DNA from: Anisodus tanguticus
Lineage: Eukaryota; Streptophyta; Magnoliopsida; Solanales; Solanaceae
Direction of reading: 5' to 3'
Length of the DNA: 64,000 nucleotides
NCBI GenBank assembly: GCA_034509755.1
Contig: CM067555.1
Span: 25,680,142 to 25,744,141, forward strand
Part shown: positions 43,306 through 55,691 of the stretch, one piece after another
Layout of the letters: each line of letters begins with the position of its first letter
How positions within the stretch are numbered: position 1 is the stretch's first letter
Notes under the pieces: model-generated
Databases searched by the model: none
What the model was told of the DNA's origin: nothing
What the model saw: the letters and a program-made list of their open reading frames with translations, nothing else
Translations under genes and position numbers: made by a program

Positions 43306-43870
43306 TAAAGAGCAGTGATATGACTCAAAACGTAAGTTCTAGTAATATCACCCGTATTGGCATCCGACAGAGTTCTAATAGTTCGTCGGCTCATTCTTCA
43401 GCAGGAATGCAGTCAAAGCCCTGGCTCCTCCCAATTAGTTGAGGACGCACAACAAAAAACTATTAAAATCCAGGGTGTAATAGACCCATTCGAAGTAGAC
43501 GAAAAAGTCTAAGAAGGAGAAAGTGGTGATACTCTTTTATTGCATCTGCTTTCTTGATCTTTGATCATCTAGCTGTCCCCTAAGCCCCTTTTTTCGGTGA
43601 AGGTCAACTTAAGTACTAACCTGGCTTACTTAACAACATTGGCTTGTAGAGGAAGGGCCTAGCCCTTGGAGCCGTACCGCCAAGCATTCTTCGAAAAAGT
43701 GTTCGCTGACTCGGAGACCTAGGACCTTGGCTTAGTAATGAATGAAGGGAAGCTCTTCAATCTTTCTCCGCCAGCGGCTTATATAGTGGTCCACCTTATA
43801 AAGCTCGCTAATCCTATGTAAAGCCCACTAATGTTAAAGAAAAGGGTAGTACATCTTTTATGAACCCATA
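43306..43870. other. Organelle-like insert, remainder
   Basis: More GC-rich than the flanking gag, with intergenic style like plant mitochondrial DNA (for example ggaagggcctagcccttgg and gccgtaccgccaag). There is no long ORF. It ends about where the lysine-rich gag linker resumes (about 43870). Mitochondrial origin is inference only. Confidence 0.45.
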
Positions 43871-44100
43871 GAATAGACAAGAAAGATAAAGGAAAAAAGT
43901 AGACGTTACAAAAGCGGTAGATAGAAATAGAAAAAGGTGTTTTAAATGTCAAGGATTAGGACACTTTGCAAATGAATTTCCTAACCCTCTGGTAATGACT
44001 ATCGAAGAGTATCAAGATTATGGGGATTTCTTTGTTATTAAGGAACCCAAAGTCAAGGAGGTCCTAGAGAAAGATGTTGATCTTGCAGAAGAGGGTTAAA
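43871..44100 (+). pseudogene. gag zinc knuckle and linker after the insert
   Basis: The frame reads C-F-K-C-Q-G-L-G-H-F-A-N-E-F: C-X2-C-X4-H-X4-F, so the last cysteine ligand is phenylalanine. Then T-I-E-E-Y-Q-D-Y leads to the protease linker. A stop lies near 44098. Confidence 0.8.
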
Positions 44101-44117
44101 GTTTAGTACTTCGACGT

Positions 44118-44420
44118 ATGTTGAGTGTTCAACTTGAAGAACATGAGGAGACACAAAGAGAGCAACTATTTTACACTCGATTCAAGGTAAATGACAAGGT
44201 ATGTAATATGATCATTGATGGAGGAAGTTGTACCAATGCGGCCTCCATGGAAATGGTGGACAAATTGAAGTTGCCTACCCGCAGCCATCCTAAACCATAT
44301 GTTCTCCAATAATTAAACAAATACAAAGGGCTAAAATTAATGAAACAAGCTCTTGTTAGTTTTTGGGTTGGTAAGTATGATTGGATGCTTGTCATATTTT
44401 ATTGGGTCGGCCATGGCAAT
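44118..44420 (+). pseudogene. Aspartic protease of the Reina/Galadriel-like element
   Basis: K-V-C-N-M-I-I-D-G-G-S-C-T-N-A-A-S is the active site, with D-G-G normal for this lineage. V-D-K-L-K-L-P-T follows. The frame stops at 44312 and the second block, H-I-L-L-G-R-P-W-Q-F-D-R, is in a later frame (44381 on). Confidence 0.85.
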
Positions 44421-45850
44421 TTGATAGGAAAGTGCAACATGATGGAGAAAAGAATGTCTATTCTTTCCAAAAGGATGACAAGAAGGTCCGGTTGATACCA
44501 TTGTCACCTAGTAAGGTGATGATAATGAAGATCCAAAATGCCACGAACCGCAAGAAAATGTCTGAGGCCCTCTTGCTTAATGCATCGGAGATAGAAGAGG
44601 AGTTGAAGAAGGGGAGTCATATATATGCATTGGTGTGCAAGGATAAGAAGAGTCTTGTGGGAGATGCGATTGAAGATGCCGACTTGAAGGAACTCTTGAA
44701 GAAATTTGAAGATGTATTTCTGGATGATCTTGCACCCGGATTACCACCAATCAAAGGTATTGAACATGCTATTGATTTTATTCCAGGAAGTTCATTATCT
44801 AATCTTCAACCTATAGATGTAATCTAGAAAGGCTAAGGGGTTGCAAAGACAAGTGCAAGAATTACAAGACAAGGGCTTTGTCCGAGAGAGCCTTAGTCCA
44901 TGTGCGGTACCCGCCTTGTTGGTGCTAAAGAAACATGGGACTTGGCGCTTGTGTATTGATAGCCGAGCGGTCAATAACATCACCATGAAGTACATGTTTC
45001 TTATACCGTGATTGGATGATCTTTTGGATGAATTGAGTGGGGCCAAGTTGTTCTCCAAGATAGATTTGAGGAGTGGGTCCCATCAAATGAGGATACGAGA
45101 GGGAGATGAATGGAATACGGCTTTCAAGACCAAGTATGGTTTGTATGAATGGCTTGTGATGCCATTTGAATTGTATAGTGCTCCAAGCTCTTTCATGAGG
45201 CTCATGCACAAGGTATTACGACCATTCATGGGTAAATTTGTTGTGGTTTACTTAGATGATATCTTAAATTATAGTCAAGATAGAGAATCTCACTTGTCGC
45301 ATTTAGAAGCTTTATTTGAGAAGTTAAGAGATGTAAAGTTGTATGGAAAGTTAGAGAAGTGTTTTTTTATGATTACTAGTATCCCATTCTTAGTATACAT
45401 AGTATTATCTGAGGCCATTCATGTGGATCCATCCAAGGTGGAAGCTATCTGGAGTTGTCCCGAGCCTACGAATGTAAGTGAGGTAAGAAGTTTCCATGGT
45501 TTGGCTTCTTTTTATTATCATTTCATTCGAGATTTTAGTACCCTTGTTGCCCCTATCACTGAACTAATGAAAAAGGGTGAGTTTAAATGGTCCAAAGGAG
45601 CACAAAGAGCTTTGGAAACCTTGAAGGGAAGGTTATGTGAAGCACCGGCTCTAGATATTCCAAACCTTGAGAAGCTATTTGAAATTGAATGTGATGTTAG
45701 TGGAATTGGTATTAGTACCGTTTGATTCAATACAAACGATCCATTGCTTTTTTTAGTGAAAAATTGGGTGGTGCCCGGCTCAATTATTCTACTTATGACA
45801 AGGAATTTTATATTGTGATATCCTTAGTCCAATGGGAACATTATTTGAGG
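44381..45850 (+). pseudogene. Reverse transcriptase and start of RNase H
   Basis: Protease-RT linker (44420-44700) leads to F-E-D-V-F-L-D-D-L-A-P-G-L-P-P and a frame change near 44826. Then K-H-G-T-W-R-L-C-I-D-S-R-A-V-N-N-I-T, a stop near 45009, and a 237-codon open frame (45012-45725) with K-I-D-L-R-S-G-S-H-Q-M-R, the catalytic V-Y-L-D-D-I-L at about 45252, and D-P-S-K-V-E-A-I-W. Near 45740-45850 RNase H gives E-K-L-G-G-A-R-L-N-Y-S-T-Y-D-K-E-F-Y and H-Y-L-R-P-K-P-F-V-L. Catalytic Asp residues of RT are intact. Confidence 0.85.
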
Positions 45851-46070
45851 CCGAAACCTTTTGTCTTGTATTCGTAACATTTGGTTTGGCTATACCTAAG
45901 GAAGGAAGGATTTCCCAAAATGAGAAAGAACAAGCTAATGCCGAGGGCGGATGGTCCTTTCAAGATATTGGCCAGGTTAGTGGAAAGTGCCTACAAGGTA
46001 GAACTTCCAGAAGAATATGGAGGTATTAGTTAAATATTTAATGTTGGAGATTTATCACCATACGGACCAT
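45851..46070 (+). pseudogene. Integrase C-terminal piece joined directly to RNase H
   Basis: Right after the RNase H V-L-Y-S stretch, a few codons later, another frame reads A-D-G-P-F-K-I-L-A-R-L-V-E-S-A-Y-K-V-E-L-P-E-E-Y-G-G and N-V-G-D-L-S-P-Y, the segment after the integrase core. The zinc region and catalytic core that should lie between (over 1 kb) are missing. The frame has one stop near 46028. Confidence 0.75.
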
Positions 46071-46400
46071 ACAATCATGCCGTCGAAGTTGATCGTATAC
46101 CATTATATGGACTGTACTTAATTGTATGGTCCGTCGAATTCAGTGACAGGAGCAGTTTTATCTGTTTTTAGTTTTGAGTTTTTGACTTGTATAAATACTT
46201 TTTAGGGTTTTGTAAATTAATTATCATCCATTTTAAGTCTTGTATCAATAGTTGAGAATACTCTACGTATTTTGAGTCTTTCAAGAACAAGATTCTATCT
46301 TTACTCTTTGTTATTCAATTATAAGTTCCAATGACAAATTTTAAGCTTTTCGTTATCATCAATTCTATGAGTAGCTAAATTTTATTCTGAGAGAAAATAT
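46071..46400 (+). repeat. LTR-like fragment with TATA box
   Basis: gaccatac and tatggtccgtcgaa boxes recall the inverted gacgg-type repeats of the Tekay-like LTRs. tataaatac at 46190-46198 looks like a core promoter. No second copy is seen in the window. Confidence 0.4.
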
Positions 46401-47984
46401 GGGATATAACTAAGGAAATAATGAGTCTATCTTTATTGCATCACCAAATAAGTATATGAACTTAAAACATTTTAAAAAGCAAGAAGATCAGATGTAAAGA
46501 GCAGGAAAATAATGGACCATAGGGTCATGTACCATTGAACAACAAGAGTTGCTAAGGGAGTCACAGAAAAGGGCCGCCCCCAAAGAAGTAACAAGTGGCC
46601 AACCGTAATATAAATCGGGTGATACTCCTTAGAGCTATAGGTAAGTGAATTCTTCCTTGTATTGGAAATTGAGGAGCGTCAAGACAAATCATCCCATCTA
46701 AAGCCCTTTGAGAAGTATTGTGAGATGGAATAAAGATAATAACGGGAACCTTATCAAAGTCCAAGGATTAAGATTATCAAGTAGCAGCATTCGAAGAAGA
46801 ATTGCTTTTGAAGTTGAGGTATTACGTATAGATTATTGAGTGAACTGGGACCTTTAAGAACCATTACGTAATCAGAATATTAATGTCAAAGTGACTCGTC
46901 AGTCTGCACGGTAAGGATTAAGTTTGGTTATAAAATCAAAGTTTGATCGAAGGGCTATTTTGAAGACTATCTCAAGCCATTGTACGATCGCTCATTAAGA
47001 CAACCAACTAATCAAAGGACCAGTTTAAAGAAGTCCTGAGTATTCAGAATTTCCATTTCCAATCCTAAGTTTGATAAGAGTTCGATGAATAAAGAATTAT
47101 ACACGGTAAAATAATAGAACTCTTATCAATATCACAAGAAAATAAAGGAACCAGAAGTAACCACACTAGATTTGAGGAAATAAGTATAAAGAAATACTTA
47201 GGTCAACAAGTACAACTTAACAAGGAAGGAGGATTTCATCTAAGCATATCCAAGATCAGAATACGGAACTCGGGGAGGGAGGTGGTAACTAGAAAGAAGA
47301 ACATAGTCCCAATTGGAAACATGTATTTAGGAAATACTCCAAATAAGAGTGGACAAGAGATGTATTGACAAAGGGAGTTTTTTGACCAGTAGGATGCTCA
47401 GAATTTATGTACCGTATGAGGACACTATCGAGAAGGAGAGAATAAAAGTAGAGGAAAAGTGGATTTGAATAACTCCATTACTTCTACATTAAGACCTTGA
47501 CGATTATCGTGCCACAATCTTTCATTATCATCTTATGTTTCGTGCCTACGAACTCTGTCACCTAAACTCCTTCATAAGACGAATATCATAACCCAGAAAG
47601 GAAGGGCATAACTTAGATGTCAGAATTCAATACCTCAAATGTCGGAATACAACAACTCAGACAAAGTACAACCATCAGACAATGGTATGAAAGAGAGGTA
47701 CAAATGTGTGAAAACTGAGAATATACCAACAATGCATATCAGTGTAATTAGATCAATGATAGGATGATATAATCCTTAATATGCAAGAACTCAGTCAAGA
47801 AAGGTCACAGAATCTAAGAATCACTCTACTAGAATGATTCAGATCATAACTTCTTGTTAGTGTTCATGCGATATAATCCCTCTCGTTCTATTCGGTGTAT
47901 CTAAGATGGACCATATATCTGATGTAAATCATATTTCTGAAGCAAGTGTATCAGGTGCATCTCTAATGTTAGCAAAATGATATT
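46401..47984. other. Degraded internal region of a chromovirus, no ORF
   Basis: Stops occur in all frames and no domain is recognised. By position it should hold the eroded pol of the element whose 3' end is at 47985-50519. A 67-codon minus ORF (46561-46764) has no visible homology. Confidence 0.4.
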
Positions 47985-48204
47985 AAGGCAAGTTATGGCT
48001 GAACTTTCTTTAATTTTATAAGTATAAGCGGTCGTGTGAGGCAGATTTGTTGTTGTGCCTTGTGTCGCATTGAAAAAATATTTGGGCTGCTTAACTGGTT
48101 TTGGATAGTCCTATTTACAAAATAAAATCTGCCGAATTTTCTAAAAAACTTGAGAGTTAGAATATTTCCAACATTTGCGGACCAATGCTCCTAAGGGGGA
48201 AGGA
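47985..48204 (+). other. 3' UTR and polypurine tract of the eroded chromovirus
   Basis: It corresponds to 33950-34178: the ggtcgtgtgaggc, ttttggatagtcctattta and aacatttgcggac boxes occur in the same order. It ends with the purine run ctaagggggaagga before the LTR. Confidence 0.7.
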
Positions 48205-50519
48205 TGTTACACCCCGTAATTTTGTGTTTCACCACGTCTTCAATGGATACTGAAGCCTTGGAAAGAGGTATGACCTTACGGAAGAATAATGATGGCTTAC
48301 AACTTGTTTATAGAAGTACCAGATTGTTTAGGAGTTAAACGGATTGAAGAAAGTACGTTTCGACAAAAATATGAAGCTGGGCAACTTGACGAGAAGATTG
48401 ACGGACCGTCAAATATTTGATGGACCATCATATTTCTCACCCTAAGCTGTCTATTTTCCTAAAAGTTTGATGGGAAGATTGACGGATCATTAAAAGTTTG
48501 AAGGTCCATCAAATGAACCGTCAATCTATGGCGGTGCAGTTTTTGTTATGGGTTTATATATGGATTTTTGGTTTGGAACTTCATTTATCACCAATAACAG
48601 GCCCCAAAGAACCTCCCAATCCCTCTCTAAGATACTATACCCTTCTAGGATCAAATCATAGGCCAATTACGTGAGATTAACGTGTCAAACCCCTAGATTA
48701 TTGTGGAAATATTCTCTTTCTTGAAGAATCAAGTTTGGAAACCCTTGATATTGGGATAACTTGCTGTTTTGAGGAGATTTTTATGCATCAAGGTAATATT
48801 TAACCTCATTTAGTTATGATTGACATTAATTGTTGACCTGGAGAAAGTTATGAAAGGATTTTCATAATCAAAACTTCGTAAACTTATGAAATCTTCATAG
48901 TAGAAATTGTTGGGCTGTTCTATTCTAAGTATAAGTTGAGTTTGGATAATTGAATTGATGGTATATGTTATGCAGTAAGAAAAGTACGGTTTGAAGAATT
49001 GTGAGATAAAATCACATAAATATTTCCGTGTAAGAAAAGCTTAAGGAATCAATTATGCTTAAAGTTGTCAAATGACGCCTAAATGAGTTTTCTATGAAAA
49101 TTGTGTTTTGGAAAAACCGTGGGATTTAAGTATAAAAGAATCCCTTGTATAGAAGTCTAAGAACCCGAAGTGTTCAAGATTGTCGATAAGATACCTAAGT
49201 GAAGTTCCTCTATAGAATTTGAATTCGTTATTAATATCAACTTTTACGTGATATAGATGATCGTCCATAAGGGGAGCGAGGACTTGTATAACGATTGTGT
49301 TGATGAGGACCAGGTATATTAAGGCATAATCTTCTATTATTTTGGCATGATCGGTGAATAAGTATAACCGCAATGACATCCCTTCAAAAGGAACTTTACT
49401 CTTAATTTAAAGTTTGCAATTACTTTCGTAACATATGGCTACAATTTATAACTCTTGTTGTTCGGATTCGGAAGCATTTTCCTGACATGATAATCTCTTG
49501 AACCTTAGGTTTTGTATGATCATTTATGACTCTCAGTTAGTGATACAGGCACAACTACATAACGATAATCAGAAGATAATGACCTTGAGTCACTTTGATT
49601 GGTTTCATAAGGCCCCTCAGAGTCTGTCTTGCATTACACTTATATATATATATATATATGTAACTATTTTCTTAATGAGTCACGCTATAGTCGGATAGGT
49701 ACGGCATGTAGATGTGCACCCAGCTACAGTTGGTTTTGATATTACCATGTCCCACATCTGGCTTGGGTATGACCGAGCACTCATAGAGGCCGGTACGGTA
49801 TATATGTATTGTGATATGCCCACAGAGAGACTGGATATTACATTATTTGGCCCCACTGAGAATCTTGATTTTTACAAACATGCATACATTTTCATCATTA
49901 TGTTAGGTAGGCATATCAGAGGCTTGTTATGAGTTTCAGGTTGACTTTTGTACCCTTATCTCCTATGATATGTCTTTTGTCTATATTGGTTATCTTTCTT
50001 ACATATTCAGTACATCTTTCATACTGATGTCCCTTTCCCAGGACACTACATTTCATGTCCGCAGGTATAGATAGAGAGGCAACTAATTTCCTCACAGTAG
50101 GACTCAACTTAGTTGGAGGTCGTCATGCTTCATTCTTCCGGAGTTATATAGTAAGCTGATAGGTATAATGGATATGCATATGTGTATAGTTGGGTATGGC
50201 ATGTCCCTGTCCTAACCAATTATTGTCAGTATATTCTTTAGAGGCTTGTAGAGAGTGTGTTATATGTGGTAGTCGTGTGTGGCCTTGTCGTCCTCTTCCA
50301 TAAATTTATTATATGTATGTCGGCCTTGTTATATATATATATATATGTATGGTATGGGCCTTTGCTGAGTGCAGGTGGCTCTTTCCTTATTCAGTTGAGT
50401 ATGTGACAGAGACCTTATTGGCCCATGAGTTATTGTATCTCTCTCAAGTATCAGGATCAGTACACTCAGGCCTTAGGGCACTAGGTGTCTTCCACACACC
50501 CCAAGGTTGGGGTGTGACA
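48205..50519 (+). repeat. Tekay-like 3' LTR, 2315 bp
   Basis: It begins tgttacacccc and ends gtgtgaca, like 26808-28903 and 34179-37992. Shared landmarks are the gacggaccgtcaaa palindrome (48398-48412) and gtcggccttg near the end. Two TA microsatellites (about 49637 and 50328) lie inside. Confidence 0.85.
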
Positions 50520-51767
50520 CCCTCAAAGGTCGTTCTTCTGTCGTTCATCATTTCATCACTTAATCGTTCACTTTTGATGATATCGCAATGCCAACTGCTG
50601 AAGAGATCCTTCCAGTCTCTAGCTCGAATTTAATTTGTCTTTGGTTACTTCCTAATACTACTATCTCTATGTCCATATCTAAATTTGTCTTCTAATAATT
50701 CTCCTTAAGGTCATTGGTTCACGTCTCATAATAAAGACATAATCTTATGACACTTCTTTATAATCCCAAAGTTTACTTTCTCATATCTTTTCTTCTACTT
50801 GACTATGAACCTTGTCGTACTACCATACTTTAGCTTATGTTATCTAATGATTCCTCCTATGTATTCATAGCGCTATACTTAGCCTTCTACCAGTCTCTTG
50901 CTAATATTACCATCTCTTATCTTATTTCAGAAAACTGCAGCGAGGCTCTGTTTTGCTTCTAGATTCCTATGCTTCATTCAACCTTATTCTTTTGGTTGCT
51001 TAATATTCCTTGTTTACTAGGAACGGGGCCACACTAAGGTGAATACTTACCATACATACAAGGATTCCAATACTTAACCTCAAAAACTTCTAAACCATCG
51101 AGAAATCATATTTGATTACACAATTCCCGGGTACATCACTTATATGCCTCATAAAGAGGAATTATCAACATATTTGTATTGTTATACAAAAATGCCATCG
51201 AGTCTTAACAATTTGACCATTGTTAAGGATTACTCTGACCCTTATTAGACTTCTTGAATTTCTTTTCTTTCAAAAACTGTGTTTGTTGAATGCCTATAAG
51301 TTGTAAGCTGGAAGTGGTGTTGTTACTATACCTCTATCACTGTCGAACAAAATCATAACACTTGTGTCCCTCTATCTGAGCTCCAACTATTTACTAGCTT
51401 CTTAGCTTAGGTACCTCACACCTCATATATGTTACCTCTTTTACCTTCTGAAACTCGTACTTTACTTTCTGATGATCTCGTAGTCTTTTTTCATGCATAG
51501 GTGAGATAGATATCCACGCCTTAAGAATCTTAACGCAACTTGCACATTTGGTACACCCGTGATCTGATTGGATCACACACTTACTTATCACAACCCGAGT
51601 TAAAGTAAAATACCTATGACTCAACTCTAATGCACGACCTGGAGTAAGAAAGAAGGGTAATCAACTCCTAAATGCCCTGTAGCCTTTTGTTTATAAAATA
51701 TGGTGCACAACACATCCATAAACAAGATTCTACTAAACACGTCTTGTAGAGTCCCTAGGACAGACCT
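50520..51767 (-). pseudogene. Minus-strand chromovirus 5' internal region (degraded gag side)
   Basis: It lies below a minus-strand primer site (51768-51779), so it should be leader and gag of a minus-strand element. No gag domain is recognised. A 76-codon minus ORF (51394-51624) is rich in Lys and Glu without a motif. The region is cut at 50519 by the plus-strand element. Confidence 0.4.
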
Positions 51768-51779
51768 GCTCTGATACCA
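51768..51779 (-). promoter_or_regulatory. Minus-strand primer-binding site
   Basis: On the minus strand, tggtatcagagc, a perfect initiator tRNA-Met type site, lies four bases from the LTR edge at 51784. The adjacent aggtctgtcctaggg stretch parallels the site at 63669. Confidence 0.85.
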
Positions 51780-51957
51780 AGTTTGTCACACCCCAACCTT
51801 AGAGGGTGTGGCTGGAACTCAGTGCCTTACCGGCCCGAGTGAACCACATCTACAATCATAACCTAAACATACAGAAGGTCTGGGCCGACAAGGCCGCCAT
51901 GAAATAATCTGAATAAAATTAAGGGACCATATACAACTGACAATCCGAATGAGACAT

Positions 51958-51958
51958 G

Positions 51959-52010
<52 letters not shown>
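51958..52010. repeat. Compound (TA)n(TG)n microsatellite
   Basis: About 11 TA units pass directly into about 14 TG units. It makes a minus-strand ORF with alternating Thr-His and Ile-Tyr that is not a real protein. Confidence 0.95.
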
Positions 52011-52013
<3 letters not shown>

Positions 52014-53495
52014 AAGGGTCGATTAGGCCACCATAAAAGACTGTAAAATAAAACATAGGCCGATAAGGTTATACAAAACATCTATACACAAGACATGTGT
52101 CTACAAGCCTCTAAGAGTGCCATAAATGTCATAAAGTTGGGACAGGGCCCCGCAATACCCATACCTATTACGACCCCCTTATAAGGAATCATGGTGGCAC
52201 CTACACTATCTCCATTGGTAGGCGAACGACATCCCAAATAAATAGAACAAAATGAAGGAAATGCGGAAATATAATCGGAAACATAATACCAACCCCCAAA
52301 ATCTGGTCTATGATACAATAACACTAATGCGGAATACAAATCTAAAAGAAGGCAATATAGGCCAAGGCTAAATAACATAATCAAAATGTCTAACTACGTC
52401 TTTCGAATCCAAATGTAAATACATAGTAAGAGAATAAGCATCTAAGGAATGTCGGAAGAAGCATCCTCACCCTGGAACGCCGAAATCCACCTGCCCAGAC
52501 TCACACCCGAGCTCGCAAACTTGTAGAGGGACATGTATCTGCATCAGAAACAATGCAGCAAGCGTAGCATGAGTACATAACGTACCCCCGTAGACATCAT
52601 TTGCAGATAATGATGGAAGATACAAAACAGAGATAAATATCAAATTGATACCAGATAAGCCTATACTACATAGTCCAGTAGCCCATATATGTCATAAGGT
52701 ACACATATACATACACTGATTCAACAAGTCACAATATTCACATAAGGTTTCAGTCACAGTCAAGTACAGCCAATCCATTCACATATACCAATGACCTTAC
52801 TATCATAGTACCCACGACTAGTACTATCTTATCCAAGTCATATTCAAGATTAAACCGACTTACCCAACTATAACACATCAATAAACAAGTCAACACTTAG
52901 ATCACCATAACCCTTTTAGAATGCTTTCCTGGAATATTACACTTAGGCTAACCATGATGACATTAACTCCTCTATTATTCTTAGTCTTGGATTTAGCTAA
53001 GTCTCTATATAGTTACAGTCCGACACACATAGATCATTCAAAATTTACCTTCCCAACAACAACACTTATCACAGGTTCCTTACTAGAATAAATACCCAAT
53101 CACACGGTCAACTAACAGACAACATACAATGCACATATTTTCCCCGGATTTAGACAATAATCCTGACATATTGACACACTCGACCACAGTAGCAGTAGAC
53201 ATCAAAGACTTAGACATCCACATTATAACCACAAAACCCATGCATAAGGAATCAAGACACAAATGGCAACCAATTCAATATTTATCCAAGTGTTCACAAA
53301 TCTAATTATCAAGGTATCCACAGAGACAAACCCAATCATGGAAATCAACTGATCCACACTACCAATCAATAGATAATCAAGGTAATGAGATGTGTATGAT
53401 ATAAATGCAATGCATATGCCAGGATACGTGTATTGTCTAGTATACAGTACATTATTTTTATTATAATTGTACACCTATGGGGGACCTGTGAAGTC

Positions 53496-53500
53496 CATAT
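53496..53500 (+). repeat. Target-site duplication catat (left)
   Basis: Identical to 55687-55691 after the solo LTR. Confidence 0.8.
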
Positions 53501-55686
53501 TATTACACCCTGTAATTCTTCATTTGATCGAACGTATAGTTAGTCGACTTGAACTCTGACAATTCGAGACTATTCGTAAGGGTCACATACAACTTATATG
53601 AGTATGATGGAGGTATAGAGAGGCTTGCAAGACAATTGGATTAAGAGAAGTACATATCAGCAATGTTTGACAAAAAATAGGCAATACGCTAAACAATTCG
53701 CCCCATGAAAGTCGATCCGCTTCTCAGATCAGGCCACAGATCAAGGCCCCAACTTTCCCACCACACTGCCACCCTGTGTGTTGGGTTCTACGGCCGTATA
53801 TGGTGGTTTGCGATGCATACCCAACCGCATATGGTAGGCGGTGGGTAACCCTATTTAAGGCCATGGATAGTGGTCCTCTCATTTCATTCCAATTTCGATC
53901 CAAATATTTCCCAAACACTCTCAAGCTCCTACATATGGTTCTTAGGACATTAAGGAACCATTCCATGTCATATTGAAGGAAATTCACCCTTAGATCACCA
54001 TTAAAAAGCTTGGAGAACCTCTTAGAAGCAAGATGGAGTAAGGATCCTCTTGGTGCTTGGAAAGAAGGTTATGGTGCAAGTTTTTTTGGTTGATTTAAGG
54101 CAAGTTATTGATGTTCTTGTTAGTATTAAGGTTCTCATAGCTTTGTTGAAGATCACGGATAAAGGAATCTTGTGATAACGAAGTTATAACTTCATGAAAG
54201 AACTCTTTTGAACCTTGGTTGTTTCTTAAGTTAAGTTGGAGATGATCATAGCTTAAACTGAATGATATGGTGTTAGAAGTTATGAAGTATGTATGGTGAT
54301 CTTCTAGTTGTTGGTATTGTTGTTATGGTAGAAGTGTTGATATTGGTGTGGTATTGGAGAGGAGTATATGACATGGGTAAAGGCCATAAACACCATAACT
54401 AGAGAAGTATGCATCCTAGGTGTTCATCAAATTGTTCCAATAAATTTATTCTTAGTTTGTCGATCATATCTTAATACAAAACCTCTGTATTTTGTAGATA
54501 ACCACTCGTAAAGCATTCAGGAGTTCGTGTGATGTCTCTATCTAAGTGACACAGGTACGTAAGGCTATCCCCTTCTTTCAAAAGCATAAAATCTAAAGTA
54601 TTTACCATTTTCACAAAAACATCAAAAGCTTCATCTAATTAGATATCGTTTATCCCTTGTCGGTAGTCATTTCTTATTAATGTTGTTTGGTTACCGGTCT
54701 ATATTACCATAAGCCTTCTGAAAGATGTATTCCAAAGAGTTAATCATCAGAGTCAACTAAAAGTCATTCCAAAAGTAAAGTCAAACGAGTTATGAGATCC
54801 AAGGAGGCCTTAAGTGCTATTACTATATATATATGATTCACACCACCATTCAAATAGCTGATGGGTAGCTGTACATGTACATTATACATACTGCGTCGCG
54901 CTATAGCCGGCCAGGTAGGCACTTATATGTGCATCTATAAATATATCTCAGAGTATACCTGAGGATAGTAACATGTTATACGCCTTGCACTATAAGTCGA
55001 GGACAGTTTATACACTACAACCTATCTAGACAAGTTGTATTTGAGTTTCAGAGTTTCATTACTCGCCTCATATGCCATCCAGGTTGCTTTATGCTTTCCT
55101 TTACAGCTTATCGCTTCATATTGCTTTTTTGCACTTCTTTACAGCTTACAGTTTCATATTGTTATTCATGTTTTACATACTTGGTACATTGTTTCATACT
55201 AACGTCCTTTTATCGGGGGCGCTGTGTGTTCATGCAAGTTCGATTAGGGGCTCAGCTAGGCCACCACAATAGGAGCCATCGAGTTCAGCCGTCAGGAAGT
55301 AAGCTTTGTCTTTCTCATAGCTTCCTAGTCAACTAGTGAGTATGTTTTTGCAGAGTTATGTATAGTATGGGGTTGGATCCCTATCCCAACTATATAACAG
55401 TTCAGTTATTTGCAGAAGCTCATAGACTTGTCTGGTATGTATAGTTGTTGATATATAGCCTTGTTGGCTAAGTTGTCTTTTTGTTGAACCATGTTGCGAC
55501 CTTGCCGGTCTTGTTATATATATATAGGTTGGTCTAGTCTCTCTTGTTCAGTATGGTTGTGTTGTATCCCAGTACGGCCTTGTCGGCCGATAGTTCTATT
55601 CATACAGAAGTCTGGTCATCAGAGTGCTACACTCGATCCGACAAGGCACCGGGTGCCAGCAACACCCCTTAGTATGGGGTGTGACA
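53501..55686 (+). mobile_element. Solo LTR of a Tekay-like element
   Basis: It begins tattacacc (one base off tgttacacc) and ends gtgtgaca, 2186 bp, with a catat duplication on both sides and no internal region. A ctatttaagg box near 53849 is a TATA candidate. A gcgctatagc box near 54898 and gtcggcc near 55574 recall the other LTRs. Solo LTRs form by recombination between the two LTRs of one element. Confidence 0.8.
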
Positions 55687-55691
55687 CATAT

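Larger units (their letters stand above)
40842..46070 (+). mobile_element. Ty3/gypsy element (Reina/Galadriel-like), 3' truncated, with organelle-like insert
   Basis: Its LTR starts tgtgatgaaaag at the point where Tat LTR homology stops. A primer site lies at 42128, followed by gag, CCHC knuckle, protease, RT and RNase H, then an abrupt jump to the integrase C-terminal segment. The protease motif I-I-D-G-G-S-C-T-N and the D-G-P-F-K-I-L...Y-K-V-E-L-P tail fit Reina/Galadriel-type chromoviruses. No downstream 3' LTR is seen, so the right end is lost. About 0.75 kb of organelle-like DNA interrupts gag. Confidence 0.7.
51784..53500 (-). repeat. Minus-strand chromovirus LTR, first part
   Basis: The edge tgtcacacccc at 51784 is the complement of a gtgtgaca LTR end. 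No coding signal. It holds a TA/TG microsatellite at 51958-52010. At 53500/53501 it is cut by a solo LTR and continues at 55687. Confidence 0.65.

Noticed and set aside
51863..52081. Minus-strand ORF with Thr-His and Ile-Tyr repeats
   Set aside because: It is translation of the TA/TG microsatellite.
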